Part shown: one piece after another, positions 1 to 8,789 of the stretch
Position numbering within the stretch: position 1 is the first letter of the stretch
Layout: each line of letters starts with the position of its first letter
The notes under the pieces: model-generated
Told to the model about the DNA's origin: nothing
Database searches by the model: none
The model's input: the letters and a program-made list of their open reading frames with translations, nothing else
Position numbers and translations under genes: made by a program
Assembly: GCA_021205755.1 (NCBI GenBank)
Contig: JAJPWX010000032.1
Coordinates: 1-64,000, forward strand
Reading direction: 5' to 3'
From: Lachnospiraceae bacterium
GTDB lineage: Bacteria; Bacillota; Clostridia; Lachnospirales; Lachnospiraceae
DNA: 64,000 bases

Positions 1-111
1 GATTTATTGGATCTAATAAAACTGTAAATAGATGCTAAAACTGCGGATACACTTGGGAGCCGTAATTATAAAATGAACATATCTGTAGTAGTTTTTATTG
101 AAGTAGATATG

Positions 112-146
112 ATATGGAGTTTTCTAATAATTCAAAGACTCCATAT
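112..146 (+). promoter_or_regulatory. Leader hairpin 1 with AATAATT loop
   Basis: A perfect 9-bp inverted repeat (ATATGGAGT at 112-120, ACTCCATAT at 138-146) encloses a 17-nt loop containing TAATAATTC. It lies 25 nt upstream of the start of the small gene at 172. The same loop sequence recurs in two hairpins before the gene at 1629, with stems of different sequence. This suggests a structured RNA or protein-binding element; the function is unknown. Confidence 0.55.
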
Positions 147-171
147 ACTCAAAAACAAAAGGAGAAAACTT

Positions 172-513
172 ATGGGCATAGTATATGAAGGAAATAGTAG
201 ATTAGGAAAATTCGGACATGATATTATTTGCTTAATTGCTAATGGGAAAAACGAAAGTGCTGAATCAATATTGGAGCACATACGTAAAGGTGATGTAGTA
301 CATTATATTGTTGATAAATATAGGAATGTGTATGAATTTGATACAACAATATATGAACAGAATGATTGTAGTAATCTTGAGACGATTTTTGGAAAGTATT
401 ACAATATGGAAATCACACATGATGTAAAGCCGAGGATTGGCATTAAGGATTTGGAAAAGGATGGCCTGTTAATACTGTTGAGTATCATCCTTACAGAATT
501 GACCGGCGAATAA
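172..513 (+). CDS. Small hypothetical protein
   Basis: This encodes a 113-residue cytoplasmic-looking protein that I do not recognise. I chose the ATG at 172 because AGGAGA lies 7-8 nt before it; an upstream ATG at 73 in the same frame would translate through the leader hairpin at 112-146 and has no good ribosome site. The protein has mixed charge, no signal peptide or membrane segment, and a hydrophobic C-terminal stretch (LLILLSIIL). It sits 30 bp upstream of the secreted SH3 protein, and the two may be co-transcribed. A/T-rich composition differs from the housekeeping genes further right, consistent with accessory DNA. Confidence 0.5.
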   Translation: MGIVYEGNSRLGKFGHDIICLIANGKNESAESILEHIRKGDVVHYIVDKYRNVYEFDTTIYEQNDCSNLETIFGKYYNMEITHDVKPRIGIKDLEKDGLLILLSIILTELTGE

Positions 514-542
514 TCGAAGAAAAAGGTATAGAATAAAGGAGA

Positions 543-1439
543 ATGAAACAAATTATGAGCGCAAAAAAAATTTTCCCTTTAGTATTAGCAGTTACATTGC
601 TATCTTGTATACCCGTATATGCAAAGCCTGAAACAGATGAGAATGTAGATAATGCAATAGTTAAAAAAGTATACGAAACAGTACAGGATAAATTATTGGA
701 TCCAGATTCTATTATCGTATATGACTGCTATGCTTGCTATGCTCAAACGTACGATACTTCCTATCAAGAATATCTTTACGAAGAATTTGGAAGAACCTTA
801 GACGAAAAGAATTATGATTTATATACGGTGTATCTGTACATTGGCGCAACTAATCGGATGGGTGGAATTAGCGACGAGCAGTATGTATATATAACTGATG
901 TATATGGTAATATTATAGACGGTTGTTCTGGGACAAAGTACGATGAAATTATAGATTCGGATGATACAGACGAATTAACTTATGAGTTACTTGAACAATG
1001 GGTTAATATCAGATTTAATAACATAATAGACACATGGGGAGACTCATGGACAGATTATAAAGATTACTTAAAATCTGATGAATTTGAAGAGTTAGACTAT
1101 GAGGAAATCTTGGCCAATCTACCAGAAGACTACGAAGTAACAGAACCTATAAGCAAAGAAGAAACTGAATTGTACGATGATACGGAAGCGTATAAAGCCG
1201 AAGATGAAACAGATGTTACGGGAATATATGGAGTTGAGTATTTCGATGAAAGTTTTAAAGTTTCTGCTACAGTAGGAGTAAACATGAGGGATAAACCTGC
1301 GATTGATGGTGAAATAATTAAGACTATTCCAGCAGAAACAATTGTTACTGTAATAGGTTATACCGAAAGATGGTATTTGGTTGAATATGATGGTTTAACT
1401 GGTTATGTGAAAAAAGATTCTTATACTGAGGATAAATAA
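543..1439 (+). CDS. Secreted protein with C-terminal SH3 domain
   Basis: This is a 298-residue exported protein. Residues 1-27 form a signal peptide (basic start, hydrophobic LVLAVTLLSCIPVYA, cleavage after VYAKP is plausible). The middle (about 35-200) is acidic, rich in Tyr and Asp, and not recognised. Residues about 238-298 form a bacterial SH3 (SH3b) domain, with the characteristic VNMRDKPAIDG and the closing WYLVEYDGLTGYV. SH3b domains usually bind cell wall peptides, so a wall-associated role is inferred. The ribosome site AAGGAG is only 1 nt from the ATG at 543; the ATG at 555 in the same frame would be 13 nt away, so the start is uncertain. A terminator follows at 1488. Confidence 0.7.
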   Translation: MKQIMSAKKIFPLVLAVTLLSCIPVYAKPETDENVDNAIVKKVYETVQDKLLDPDSIIVYDCYACYAQTYDTSYQEYLYEEFGRTLDEKNYDLYTVYLYIGATNRMGGISDEQYVYITDVYGNIIDGCSGTKYDEIIDSDDTDELTYELLEQWVNIRFNNIIDTWGDSWTDYKDYLKSDEFEELDYEEILANLPEDYEVTEPISKEETELYDDTEAYKAEDETDVTGIYGVEYFDESFKVSATVGVNMRDKPAIDGEIIKTIPAETIVTVIGYTERWYLVEYDGLTGYVKKDSYTEDK

Positions 1440-1487
1440 AAAATATGCTATTATAGTGCTTTAATCGACAGTGAGAAGATAATGTTT

Positions 1488-1519
1488 AGAGGGTTCCGAT
1501 TTTTTCGGGATCCTCTTTT
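1488..1519 (+). terminator. Rho-independent terminator
   Basis: The stem AGAGGGTTCCGA (1488-1499) pairs imperfectly with TCGGGATCCTCT (1505-1516) around a T-rich loop and is followed by TTTTA. It closes the SH3-protein transcription unit. Confidence 0.6.
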
Positions 1520-1533
1520 ATATACTTTGTTCG

Positions 1534-1600
1534 TGGACCTACCGAATAATTAGACAGGTCCATAGAAAAGTGGAGTACACGAATAATTCGAAGACTCCAC
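1534..1600 (+). promoter_or_regulatory. Tandem leader hairpins 2 and 3 with AATAATT loops
   Basis: Hairpin 2 pairs TGGACCT (1534-1540) with AGGTCCA (1556-1562). Hairpin 3 pairs GTGGAGT (1570-1576) with ACTCCAC (1594-1600). Both loops contain CGAATAATT, as does the closely related loop at 112-146, while the stem sequences differ but remain perfectly paired. They end 28 nt before the start of the gene at 1629. The pattern fits a conserved RNA structure or a repeated operator; the ligand is unknown. Confidence 0.55.
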
Positions 1601-1628
1601 GAAACCTTTACAAGAAAGGAGTGTCGAC

Positions 1629-2045
1629 ATGACGGTTTTAGATAGACTGAAGATGGAATTGTCAAATCAGCAGTATTTCAGCGACGAACAGTACACACAG
1701 TTCTTACTCGAAAATAAACTGACGGCAACTGATGATTATGATAAATCATTTATGTACAGACAAATGTTATTCGCGGTATTGGATATTCTTGAGGCCGTGT
1801 CTAATGATACAGACCTGATGATGTCCATTACGACAGAATTTACGACTACATCAGCGGCGGCAAAGTGGCTCGAAAAGCGAATTGAACAAGTCAAAGACAA
1901 GATTGCGTCTCTGCCTGATGATGAAGAAGAATACAGTTGCTTTTCTTTAATGTATACGCGCGAAGATAGACGGAACTGGAGTCCGGCACGTTGGGGCAAG
2001 AACCGGATTACGAGCGCCGATATCGACGAGATGCTCGATAACTAA
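1629..2045 (+). CDS. Phage-type hypothetical protein
   Basis: This encodes a 138-residue soluble protein with no signal peptide. Its N-terminal half is helical (RLKMELSNQQYFSDEQYTQFLLENKL) and its C-terminus carries a WSPARWGKNRI segment. The start is well supported by AAGGAGTG 6-8 nt upstream. It lies 11 bp before a collagen-like tail-fibre-type gene, so a small structural or tail-assembly role in a phage module is inferred from context only. I do not recognise the family with certainty. Two hairpins with shared loops precede it. Confidence 0.6.
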   Translation: MTVLDRLKMELSNQQYFSDEQYTQFLLENKLTATDDYDKSFMYRQMLFAVLDILEAVSNDTDLMMSITTEFTTTSAAAKWLEKRIEQVKDKIASLPDDEEEYSCFSLMYTREDRRNWSPARWGKNRITSADIDEMLDN

Positions 2046-2056
2046 GGGGGTGCGCT

Positions 2057-2956
2057 ATGACGTTTTCAACCTCGGACGAAAAATATTTGAACGAAGCGGG
2101 GCTTGACTACCTTATCGACAAACTACAGGATAAGATTGCGGCAGGTAGCGGCAACGTGGATTTGACCGATTATTATACAAAGGATGAGACAGACAAACTT
2201 CTAGACAGTATCAGCGGCGGGTCTGGCGGCTCTGACGAAAGCGGTGCTGACGGCGTAGGTATTGCCAGTGTCATACTCGAAAATTATGAACTGATTATCA
2301 CGCTGACTGACGGCACAGAGTACAATCTGGGGAATGTGCGCGGCGAGGCAGGTACAGACGGGCAACCAGGCGCGGACGGTCTTTCGCCGACTATCGTGGA
2401 GAATGCCGATAATACAGATGACGTGTACAAACTCGATATTACAGACGCTACAGGCACATTTACAACTCCAAACCTTAAAGGCGCTGACGGCGCAGACGGA
2501 AGTGGATCAGGAAATTCGAGCGGCGATTCGGGCAGCGGACTTACATTTTCAAGTACGGAAGAAACCGTCTTTGGTACGTGGATTGATGGTAAAACCATCT
2601 ACTGTAAAATGTACCAATTTCCGGCGACTGACTCAGCGGCTTATACCTACTATGACTCGATAATGGAACCGCATGGCATCGAGAATTTTGGCGAACTGGT
2701 ATTCATGACTGCAACATGGCTTGATCCAGATAACGGCAGCGGATACGTGGGTGGCTCTGGCGGCTCCTATTTCATCAACGCAAATAATCCCAGTTTTTCC
2801 TCTGTGTCCAATGTGACGACTTATGTGCAAAATTACATTGAAGGAAAACTTGCATGGGTGCGGCTTGTAGGCGATGAAATACAGATTGTGAGAGGTAAAA
2901 GCGCAATGCTCGGGTATGCTGTAAATGTATTCCTGATGTATACAAAGTCTGCTTGA
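2057..2956 (+). CDS. Phage tail-fibre-like protein with collagen-like segment
   Basis: This 299-residue protein has an N-terminal helical segment (YLNEAGLDYLIDKLQDKI, then LTDYYTKDETDKLL, a motif common at the start of phage tail and baseplate fibre proteins). A Gly-rich collagen-like stretch follows (GEAGTDGQPGADGLSP at about 95-110 and GADGADGSGSG at about 142-152). The C-terminal about 120 residues form a compact domain (FGTWIDGKTIYCKMYQF onward) typical of phage receptor-binding or fibre tips. No signal peptide is present. The ribosome site is AAGGGGG before ATG 2057. With the gene at 1629 it forms a short structural remnant; no lysis or capsid genes are seen, though the element may continue left of the window. 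Confidence 0.7.
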   Translation: MTFSTSDEKYLNEAGLDYLIDKLQDKIAAGSGNVDLTDYYTKDETDKLLDSISGGSGGSDESGADGVGIASVILENYELIITLTDGTEYNLGNVRGEAGTDGQPGADGLSPTIVENADNTDDVYKLDITDATGTFTTPNLKGADGADGSGSGNSSGDSGSGLTFSSTEETVFGTWIDGKTIYCKMYQFPATDSAAYTYYDSIMEPHGIENFGELVFMTATWLDPDNGSGYVGGSGGSYFINANNPSFSSVSNVTTYVQNYIEGKLAWVRLVGDEIQIVRGKSAMLGYAVNVFLMYTKSA

Positions 2957-3082
2957 TATTTCGCTTGACTGGTGCTTGCGGCAGGTGTAAAATAGGTAGT
3001 GTAAGGGGAACGAATCAAGCGAAGTAGATGAGAAATAATCAAGCGAACGTACTTTGAAAATGGCTTAAATTCAACGTTTTTA

Positions 3083-3164
3083 GCCGCTGTGGCGGAATTG
3101 GCAGACGCACTTGACTCAAAATCAAGCGGGTAACACCGTGCCGGTTCGAGTCCAGCCAGCAGCA
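3083..3164 (+). tRNA. tRNA-Leu(CAA)
   Basis: The 82-nt sequence folds as a class II tRNA. The anticodon stem CTTGA/TCAAG holds the loop CTCAAAA with anticodon CAA (3117-3119), reading UUG. The D arm (GGCGGAATTGGCAGACG) is canonical for tRNA-Leu and the discriminator base is A; CCA is not encoded. Two C-A mismatches are visible, one in the T stem (GCCGG against CCAGC) and one in the acceptor stem (third pair). Both fall in the 3' third, where integrating elements replace sequence. Whether this copy still works is uncertain. Confidence 0.85.
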
Positions 3165-3292
3165 TTTCAAAAACCCTTGTATTTCAAGTTTTTTTTTAAT
3201 TCTGTCGTTGGCTTGTTGCATCCCGTGTTGCATACTTGCCTTTCACGCGGCAAAAAAAGTAAAAAATAAAAGGACGCATATTGGTTTAAAAC

Positions 3293-3430
3293 TCAATCCA
3301 CAGAATCTGTGACATTTTTACCGCCGGAATCCGGACCCTTCTTTTCCATACTGCTGTTGTACAAATTCGTGAAATAGTCGTTTGCCTTCTCATTTATTTC
3401 CCTTTCTTTATCCTCCATAACATGAGAAAA
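3293..3430 (-). pseudogene. Tyrosine integrase C-terminal remnant
   Basis: On the reverse strand a reading frame ending at TGA 3293-3295 encodes FSHVMEDKEREINEKAND followed by a short tail. This matches the extreme C-terminus of phage-type tyrosine recombinases, where the catalytic Tyr sits in a (I/V)YSHV motif; here the Tyr position reads Phe. Going upstream the frame runs into an unrelated sequence and a stop, so the rest of the gene is gone. It points toward the tRNA-Leu 130 bp away, the usual arrangement of an element integrated in a tRNA 3' end. The stretch 3431-3664 beyond it holds nothing that I can support as a gene. Confidence 0.65.
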
Positions 3431-3664
3431 ATGGATTATACAGAAAAGGCATTGTGGTTAAACAAAATCAACGTGATAGATTACAGAATGAGCAATTTTG
3501 GCTGCCTGGTCGCAACATTCCTGCTGACGCATTTCATCAGCCTTTCGGTGGAAGACGCAAAGAAAACACTGGAACAACTGGTGCAACCAGATTCTGCCCC
3601 GTCAACACCCGGAGGCAAATGCAGGGGAATTCATCACCTTCAATGGATTGCCGGTTCCCTGCGG

Positions 3665-5206
3665 TTACCTGAATTTCTTCCTGTATTCAGATGGTGTCAT
3701 ATTTTCCTGGTTTTTAAACTGTTTTGAAAAATAAGCAATGGATTGGAAACCATTACGGGTGGCAATTTCGCTAATAGGCAGGTCTGTTGCTATAAGAAGG
3801 TTTTTTGCCCCGTTGATACGTTCCTGGGTAATATATTTTGTCAGGGAAATCCCTGTCTCCTGCCGGAACAAAGCCGAAAGATAATCCGGATGCAGGTGTA
3901 CGACATCCATAAGCTCACTGCGCGAAAGTTCATTCCCAAGGTTATCATGGATATAGCGGATTACAATATCGACCGCAGTTGCGGTACTGTTTTTGGAAGC
4001 TATTCTGTTTACGGTTTCATTCGTGACATTCTTTACCCACAAAAGGAAATCAGGGATAGAATTTAAATAATTATCAGCAGCTATGCGAGATCCATCCTTA
4101 TGATCCGGGTTCCCGTATACATTTAAGACACCATAAACTGCATCCATGAGCGTGTCATGGATTTCCCGTATCCTGTTCCGTGTGATATACAGCCCGGATG
4201 GGATTGAGGTCAGATACCGGTTAATATTCTCCAGAACTGGTTCTGGATCCCTGGAGAGAAGCGCGTTTGTCCATTCCTGTACGAAAAAATCGGGTTCTCT
4301 GGTGTATTCCTTATCCTGGCCGGAGACAAAAACAGATGTCTGGACTGTATATTTTTCCTGCGCGTCCTGCGTCAGCTGCCGGAAGACATCAACTGCCTGG
4401 CTTATGGGGCATGCAGGTGCGATATACGCAATATATTCCCCGGATATCAGATTCTGCAGTGTTTTAACCATATGACTGCTGGAAATATTGTAGTCCGGGA
4501 AATCATTATAAGTCACATCGGCTGTGACTACGATAAAGGTAAAGCTGTCCACAAGGACACAGGCCGGCTTCATGGATTCAGTAATGATGTTTTTAACTGC
4601 ATTTTTCCATATACTGTCCATTTCCTGCCGGGGAAGGATACGCAGCAACATGATGTACCATGAATGTCCAAGTGTTTCTGGTTTTATCCCCCTGTTTGCA
4701 CATTCCCGCAGCAGTGCATCTTCTTCAGATGGGATATTTCCTCTGAGTAAACTGTACCAGAAATTAGCAAGCCGGTTCTGGTAATCCTTAGACCAGAGGA
4801 CGCCCATTTCTTCCTTTTCCTTATGCTGGAGGTCTTCCTGGCGCTTCTTTACTGCCCGGCTAATAACATCCTCCAATGCGCTGTACTCACAGGGCTTCAG
4901 CACATAATCAAACATCTGAAGACGTACGGCGCTGGAAGCATACTCGAAGCGCGAGAAACTGGTAAGGAAAATACAGACGGGGCTGTATCCTTCTGCCCGG
5001 ATCCATTCCATGAGGCTGATCCCGCTTCCCCTTGGCATCTCAATATCACATAGAAGGATATCAATTATGGTGCTGGAAAACACGGCCTGTGCCTGCTTCA
5101 TGCTGTAGGCTTTGTGGATTGTACTTATGCCAATTTCTTCCCAGTGGAGGGAAGATGCAATACCGTCAACACTTAAGGGTTCATCATCTACGATCAAAAT
5201 ATTCAT
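3665..5206 (-). CDS. YesN-type response regulator (REC + AraC HTH)
   Basis: This 513-residue regulator has an N-terminal receiver domain (MNILIVDDEP start, acidic DDE, phospho-acceptor Asp in LLCDIEMP, Thr/Ser in FLTSFSRFEY, Lys in VLKPCEY). A long central segment follows (about 130-400), and an AraC/XylS double helix-turn-helix closes the protein (VIRYIHDNLGNELSRSELM to PSEYRKKFR). I use the ATG at 5206, with AGAGGT upstream, rather than one 28 codons earlier that adds a non-family extension. It lies 31 bp downstream of the sensor kinase and should be co-transcribed with it. Such pairs normally activate the adjacent sugar ABC operon, here the divergent operon starting at 7184. Confidence 0.9.
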   Translation of the reverse strand: MNILIVDDEPLSVDGIASSLHWEEIGISTIHKAYSMKQAQAVFSSTIIDILLCDIEMPRGSGISLMEWIRAEGYSPVCIFLTSFSRFEYASSAVRLQMFDYVLKPCEYSALEDVISRAVKKRQEDLQHKEKEEMGVLWSKDYQNRLANFWYSLLRGNIPSEEDALLRECANRGIKPETLGHSWYIMLLRILPRQEMDSIWKNAVKNIITESMKPACVLVDSFTFIVVTADVTYNDFPDYNISSSHMVKTLQNLISGEYIAYIAPACPISQAVDVFRQLTQDAQEKYTVQTSVFVSGQDKEYTREPDFFVQEWTNALLSRDPEPVLENINRYLTSIPSGLYITRNRIREIHDTLMDAVYGVLNVYGNPDHKDGSRIAADNYLNSIPDFLLWVKNVTNETVNRIASKNSTATAVDIVIRYIHDNLGNELSRSELMDVVHLHPDYLSALFRQETGISLTKYITQERINGAKNLLIATDLPISEIATRNGFQSIAYFSKQFKNQENMTPSEYRKKFR

Positions 5207-5237
5207 ACAGATAACCTCTTTTTTGGGAAAATGCTGT

Positions 5238-6956
5238 TTACAGGGTGCGTGCCGGGATACGGATATCAACCTGTGCCCCGGCGTTTTCACGGTTACGGAA
5301 AACCATTTGGAAGTCCCCTTCGAAAAGGAGATTCAGGCGGCGGTAAATGTTTTTCGTGCCAATATTATGCCCGTCTGCCTGGCTCAGCATTTCCTGGCTG
5401 TTCAGCTGGCGCAGGATGTCTGGTTCATAACCCGTCCCAGTATCCCAGATGCAGATATGGGTCTGGCTGTCCGCCTCCTGGATTTCAATGTGTATTTCGG
5501 TTATTTCATCAGCAATCACCTGGTATTTTATGATGTTCTCAACCTGGAACAGGAGGACCATGGGTGGAACGAGAGATTCCAGACAGGATTCCCCTGCGTT
5601 TACAGATAAAGAGATCCCCTCTGGGAAACGGAGCCGTGACAGTTCGACATAATTTTCGGCCATCTCTATTTCTTTTTTTAACGGGACTACTGAGGTATCC
5701 GCCAGCGCATAACGGAGGTGGTTCCCAAGGCACACGGTCATTTTCTGGATGCCAGTGGTATTTTTTGCTGCTGCCATGTGGAAAATGGAATTCAGGCAGT
5801 TGATTAAAAAATGGGGCGCAATCTGTGCCTTAAGGGCCTGCAACTCCGTTTTTTGCTGGGCAAGCTTTTCTTCATATACGTTAATCTTCAGGTTTTTGAT
5901 ACGTCCCACCATTTCGTTAAAAGCGTGGTTAACCCTGGCAAACTCCCGGCATTCCCCATCTTCCGGGACCTGTACGGAAAAATCACCGTCCTGCAAAGCG
6001 TGTATGGAATTATCCAACTGGGTAAGCGGGGCGGAAAGATAGTTCCGGAATATGATAACAAGGAAAAACCCTGACAGGAGCAGGAGGGTGGCTGCCAGGG
6101 CACAGAACAGGTAATGACCGATCAGTTCCTGCCTTATCTGGCTTACCGGGACCAGGATGCCGAGGCTGCCGTCAGCCCATGAAACGTCGAGGGAAGTCAT
6201 GATATAGCTTATTCCGTTGATCCGTACCTGCCGTCTCCCCATTTGTGTGCTGTATATATCAGAAGAACCTGTCATTACTGAATCGATACCGTATGCTGTG
6301 CCATCAGCAGCGATAAATAAAGGAATGGTTTCCAGGGTTGCTGATTCGTTTACCTGGGAGAGCAGGGTAGAAAAATCTGTCCATGCACCCAGGTAACTGC
6401 TGCCAATATGGAGCACCCGCACAAGGTAAGTTTTTCCCTCTATTTCAATGGGATACCAGAATTTGCTTACAAACCCATCGAGATCCCCTGTATCAGCAGA
6501 TGAACGAAGAAGGTCGCGCATACCCTGTGCAAAGGCGTTATCGGCTGTACTTGTAGCAGCATAAATAAATTCCTGGCTGGTGGTTGGGAACACAAAAAGC
6601 CCCTGGACGGAGGAAAGGGAGGATAATGTGTTGGTAAGGGCTGTTTTAACGTTATACAGGGTTGAATAATAAGCCGTATCTTTCCTGTTCTGTTCCAGCT
6701 GGGAGAGGGAAGAAGTATCCAGCATAAAAGTAGCCATGTACGTGCTGGAGGCTCCCAGGTCATCCGAAATCTCCTGGTTCACCGTAGCCAGGCTGTCATA
6801 CAGTTCGTCGTAAATACGGTCCTGCATGGCTGATATCGTATAATAATTATTTAGGGAAAATAAGCCTATCATGACAACATAAATGGTGACCATTGCGGCA
6901 GAAAGACGGAGGATAAGGGAATAGCTTCTTTTTTTCTTACGGAGGGTAATATTCAT
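5238..6956 (-). CDS. YesM-type sensor histidine kinase
   Basis: This is a 572-residue membrane kinase. A first membrane helix at about residues 15-38 and a second at about 283-305 (YLFCALAATLLLLSGFFLVII) flank an extracellular sensing domain. HAMP follows (NYLSAPLTQLDNSIHAL), then a His_kinase domain with the phospho-acceptor His in LKAQIAPHFLINCLNSI and an HATPase_c region with IWDTGTGYEP and GTKNIYRRL. In the ATPase N box the usual LQPLVENAI reads VLLFQVENIIKY, slightly divergent. It is paired with the regulator at 3665 and lies divergent from the transporter operon, so it probably senses a sugar signal outside the cell and drives that operon. Confidence 0.9.
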   Translation of the reverse strand: MNITLRKKKRSYSLILRLSAAMVTIYVVMIGLFSLNNYYTISAMQDRIYDELYDSLATVNQEISDDLGASSTYMATFMLDTSSLSQLEQNRKDTAYYSTLYNVKTALTNTLSSLSSVQGLFVFPTTSQEFIYAATSTADNAFAQGMRDLLRSSADTGDLDGFVSKFWYPIEIEGKTYLVRVLHIGSSYLGAWTDFSTLLSQVNESATLETIPLFIAADGTAYGIDSVMTGSSDIYSTQMGRRQVRINGISYIMTSLDVSWADGSLGILVPVSQIRQELIGHYLFCALAATLLLLSGFFLVIIFRNYLSAPLTQLDNSIHALQDGDFSVQVPEDGECREFARVNHAFNEMVGRIKNLKINVYEEKLAQQKTELQALKAQIAPHFLINCLNSIFHMAAAKNTTGIQKMTVCLGNHLRYALADTSVVPLKKEIEMAENYVELSRLRFPEGISLSVNAGESCLESLVPPMVLLFQVENIIKYQVIADEITEIHIEIQEADSQTHICIWDTGTGYEPDILRQLNSQEMLSQADGHNIGTKNIYRRLNLLFEGDFQMVFRNRENAGAQVDIRIPARTL

Positions 6957-7183
6957 GGTAAATTCCTTCTTTAGTATATTTATTTAATCCGGCAATAGGC
7001 ATTGGTGTATGGTTTTTAATAATGGTTTTGACAAGTATAGCACAGTGAACTCAAATTTGTTATAGTTTTTCCAAGAAATATTATTTTTTTGAATTATTTT
7101 GTCCTATATAATCCAGGTATGAAAAGTTACCGGGACTTTTGCAGGGAAATTGAACAAATTACAGGGATTAGGAGGAAAATACG

Positions 7184-8689
7184 ATGAAAAAAATATCCAG
7201 AAGGGAATTTTTGCAGGGGACAGTGGCAGGGGCAGCCAGTATTGCATTAGCAGGGGTTTTAAACCCGGCGGAGCTTAATGCAAAGGCAGCGGGCGATGTA
7301 GAGACAGTCACGCTGGCATTCATGGCTTTCTCCGTGCCGTCTGATGCAGCCATCCAGAGGGTGGAGGATGCCATGAATGAAATCCTGGCGGAAGACGGGA
7401 TTGCCATTGACATCCTGATTATGGACTCTGCTTCTTATTTCCAGCAGATACCGCTGATGATTGCCGGCGGGGAAAAAGTGGATACGTATAGTGCACTGGC
7501 TATGTTCAGTTCCATGGTGAGCGGCGGTTATGCCCTTGACCTGGAAGAGAATGACCTCCTGCAGACTTATGGGCAGGGGATTGTCGATACGATGGGTGAT
7601 TATATCGACGGCTGCCGCTTTGGCGGCGTCCTGTACGGGCTTCCGCAGAACAGGGACTATGCGAGCCCGAATGGTTATATGATCGCAAACCAGTATCTGG
7701 ACACAATCGGGCTCGAGTATAGTGCGGATGAGGTAAATTATATCACGGAGGAAGAACTGGATGATATTTTTGCAAGGCTGCATGAAGCGTACCCGGAGAA
7801 AACCGTCATTGCATGCCAGACAGTGGCCCGCACGGCAATTTTAAACGATTATGCGGGCGGTGACTGGTTTGGCGTTATGATGGATCCGACAAATAGCCTT
7901 GAACTGTCAAACCTCTACGCAACAGATGAGTATTATGAGTATTGCGAGCAGTATTATAACTGGAACCAGATGGGGTATATTTCGCAGGACGCAATGACGG
8001 ATACTTCTGTTTCCAGCTCGGAGGCAATATCGTCCGGAAAAGCGATGGCATATGAATGCGGGATAAAAGCAGGCATTATCCTTCAGGAAAGTACAAATAA
8101 TGGAACCCCGACATCTGCATTTGTGGTAGAGGGTAAGGATGAATATATCCTGCCGAGTGCCGCGTTTGCTGATATGCCATGGTGCATCAGCTCCCTGACG
8201 GATGTCCCTGAGGCTACCATGAAGCTGCTGAATGCGCTTTACACAGATGCAGCACTGCAGACCCTGATCATATACGGCGTGGAAGGGGAAGATTATGTAA
8301 CGACAGACGACGGGTTCCTCACCTATCCGGAAGATACTTCTGACATTTACCATCCGAATGTGCCTGCATACATGCAGAATGAATTCATCACACCGGTCTG
8401 GGAAGGAAATGATGCTGATGTATGGGAGCAGACAAAAGAAACAAATGAAAATGCAATTAAGAGCATTGCCATGGGATTCTCGTTTGATAAGACAAATGTG
8501 TCTACTGAATACACGGCATTGACAAACGCTTATGAGGAATACAGGTATCAGGTTGAATATGGGTTTGTGGACCCTGCAACTGGTATTGCGGAAATGAATG
8601 AAAAACTTGAGGCGGCTGGATTAAGCAAGTACATTGAGGAAAAACAGAGCCAGCTGGATGCGTGGGGAGAGGAAAATAATATCCTTTAA
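7184..8689 (+). CDS. Sugar ABC transporter solute-binding protein
   Basis: This 501-residue extracellular binding protein belongs to the LplA-like group of family 1 solute-binding proteins. The N-terminus has a twin-arginine-like signal (SRREFLQG, then AGAASIALAGVL) and no lipobox Cys, unusual for a Gram-positive binding protein. The mature part has the typical start ETVTLAFMAFSVPSDAAIQRVEDAMNEIL and a C-terminal DUF3502-like region (about 360-500). AGGAGGAAAATACG precedes the ATG. It is the first gene of the operon opposite the YesM/YesN pair; a stable hairpin separates it from the permease genes. The ligand is probably an oligosaccharide released by the downstream hydrolases. Confidence 0.88.
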   Translation: MKKISRREFLQGTVAGAASIALAGVLNPAELNAKAAGDVETVTLAFMAFSVPSDAAIQRVEDAMNEILAEDGIAIDILIMDSASYFQQIPLMIAGGEKVDTYSALAMFSSMVSGGYALDLEENDLLQTYGQGIVDTMGDYIDGCRFGGVLYGLPQNRDYASPNGYMIANQYLDTIGLEYSADEVNYITEEELDDIFARLHEAYPEKTVIACQTVARTAILNDYAGGDWFGVMMDPTNSLELSNLYATDEYYEYCEQYYNWNQMGYISQDAMTDTSVSSSEAISSGKAMAYECGIKAGIILQESTNNGTPTSAFVVEGKDEYILPSAAFADMPWCISSLTDVPEATMKLLNALYTDAALQTLIIYGVEGEDYVTTDDGFLTYPEDTSDIYHPNVPAYMQNEFITPVWEGNDADVWEQTKETNENAIKSIAMGFSFDKTNVSTEYTALTNAYEEYRYQVEYGFVDPATGIAEMNEKLEAAGLSKYIEEKQSQLDAWGEENNIL

Positions 8690-8709
8690 CCCCGATGTAA
8701 CCAGAAAAG

Positions 8710-8752
8710 GTACAGGCAAGAGGCGGCTGGCCTGCCAGCCCCTCTCCTGTAC
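8710..8752 (+). promoter_or_regulatory. Intercistronic hairpin after binding-protein gene
   Basis: GTACAGG (8710-8716) pairs with CCTGTAC (8746-8752), with further internal pairing (AGAGG with CCTCT, GGCTGG with CCAGCC). No T-run follows directly. Such hairpins often stabilise the binding-protein message or attenuate the permease genes, giving more binding protein than permease. Confidence 0.5.
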
Positions 8753-8789
8753 TTGTTTTCAGGCTTTATTAAGGAAGGAGGGGAATATT

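Noticed and set aside
3422..3727. 101-codon forward frame between integrase remnant and YesN gene
   Set aside because: It has no ribosome site, overlaps the integrase fossil and the end of the response regulator, and shows no family feature. A worn gene cannot be excluded.
7027..7112. Promoter for the sugar operon (TTGACA at 7027, TATAAT near 7107)
   Set aside because: The two boxes are about 74 bp apart, and neither has a convincing partner at 16-18 nt, so no specific promoter is claimed.
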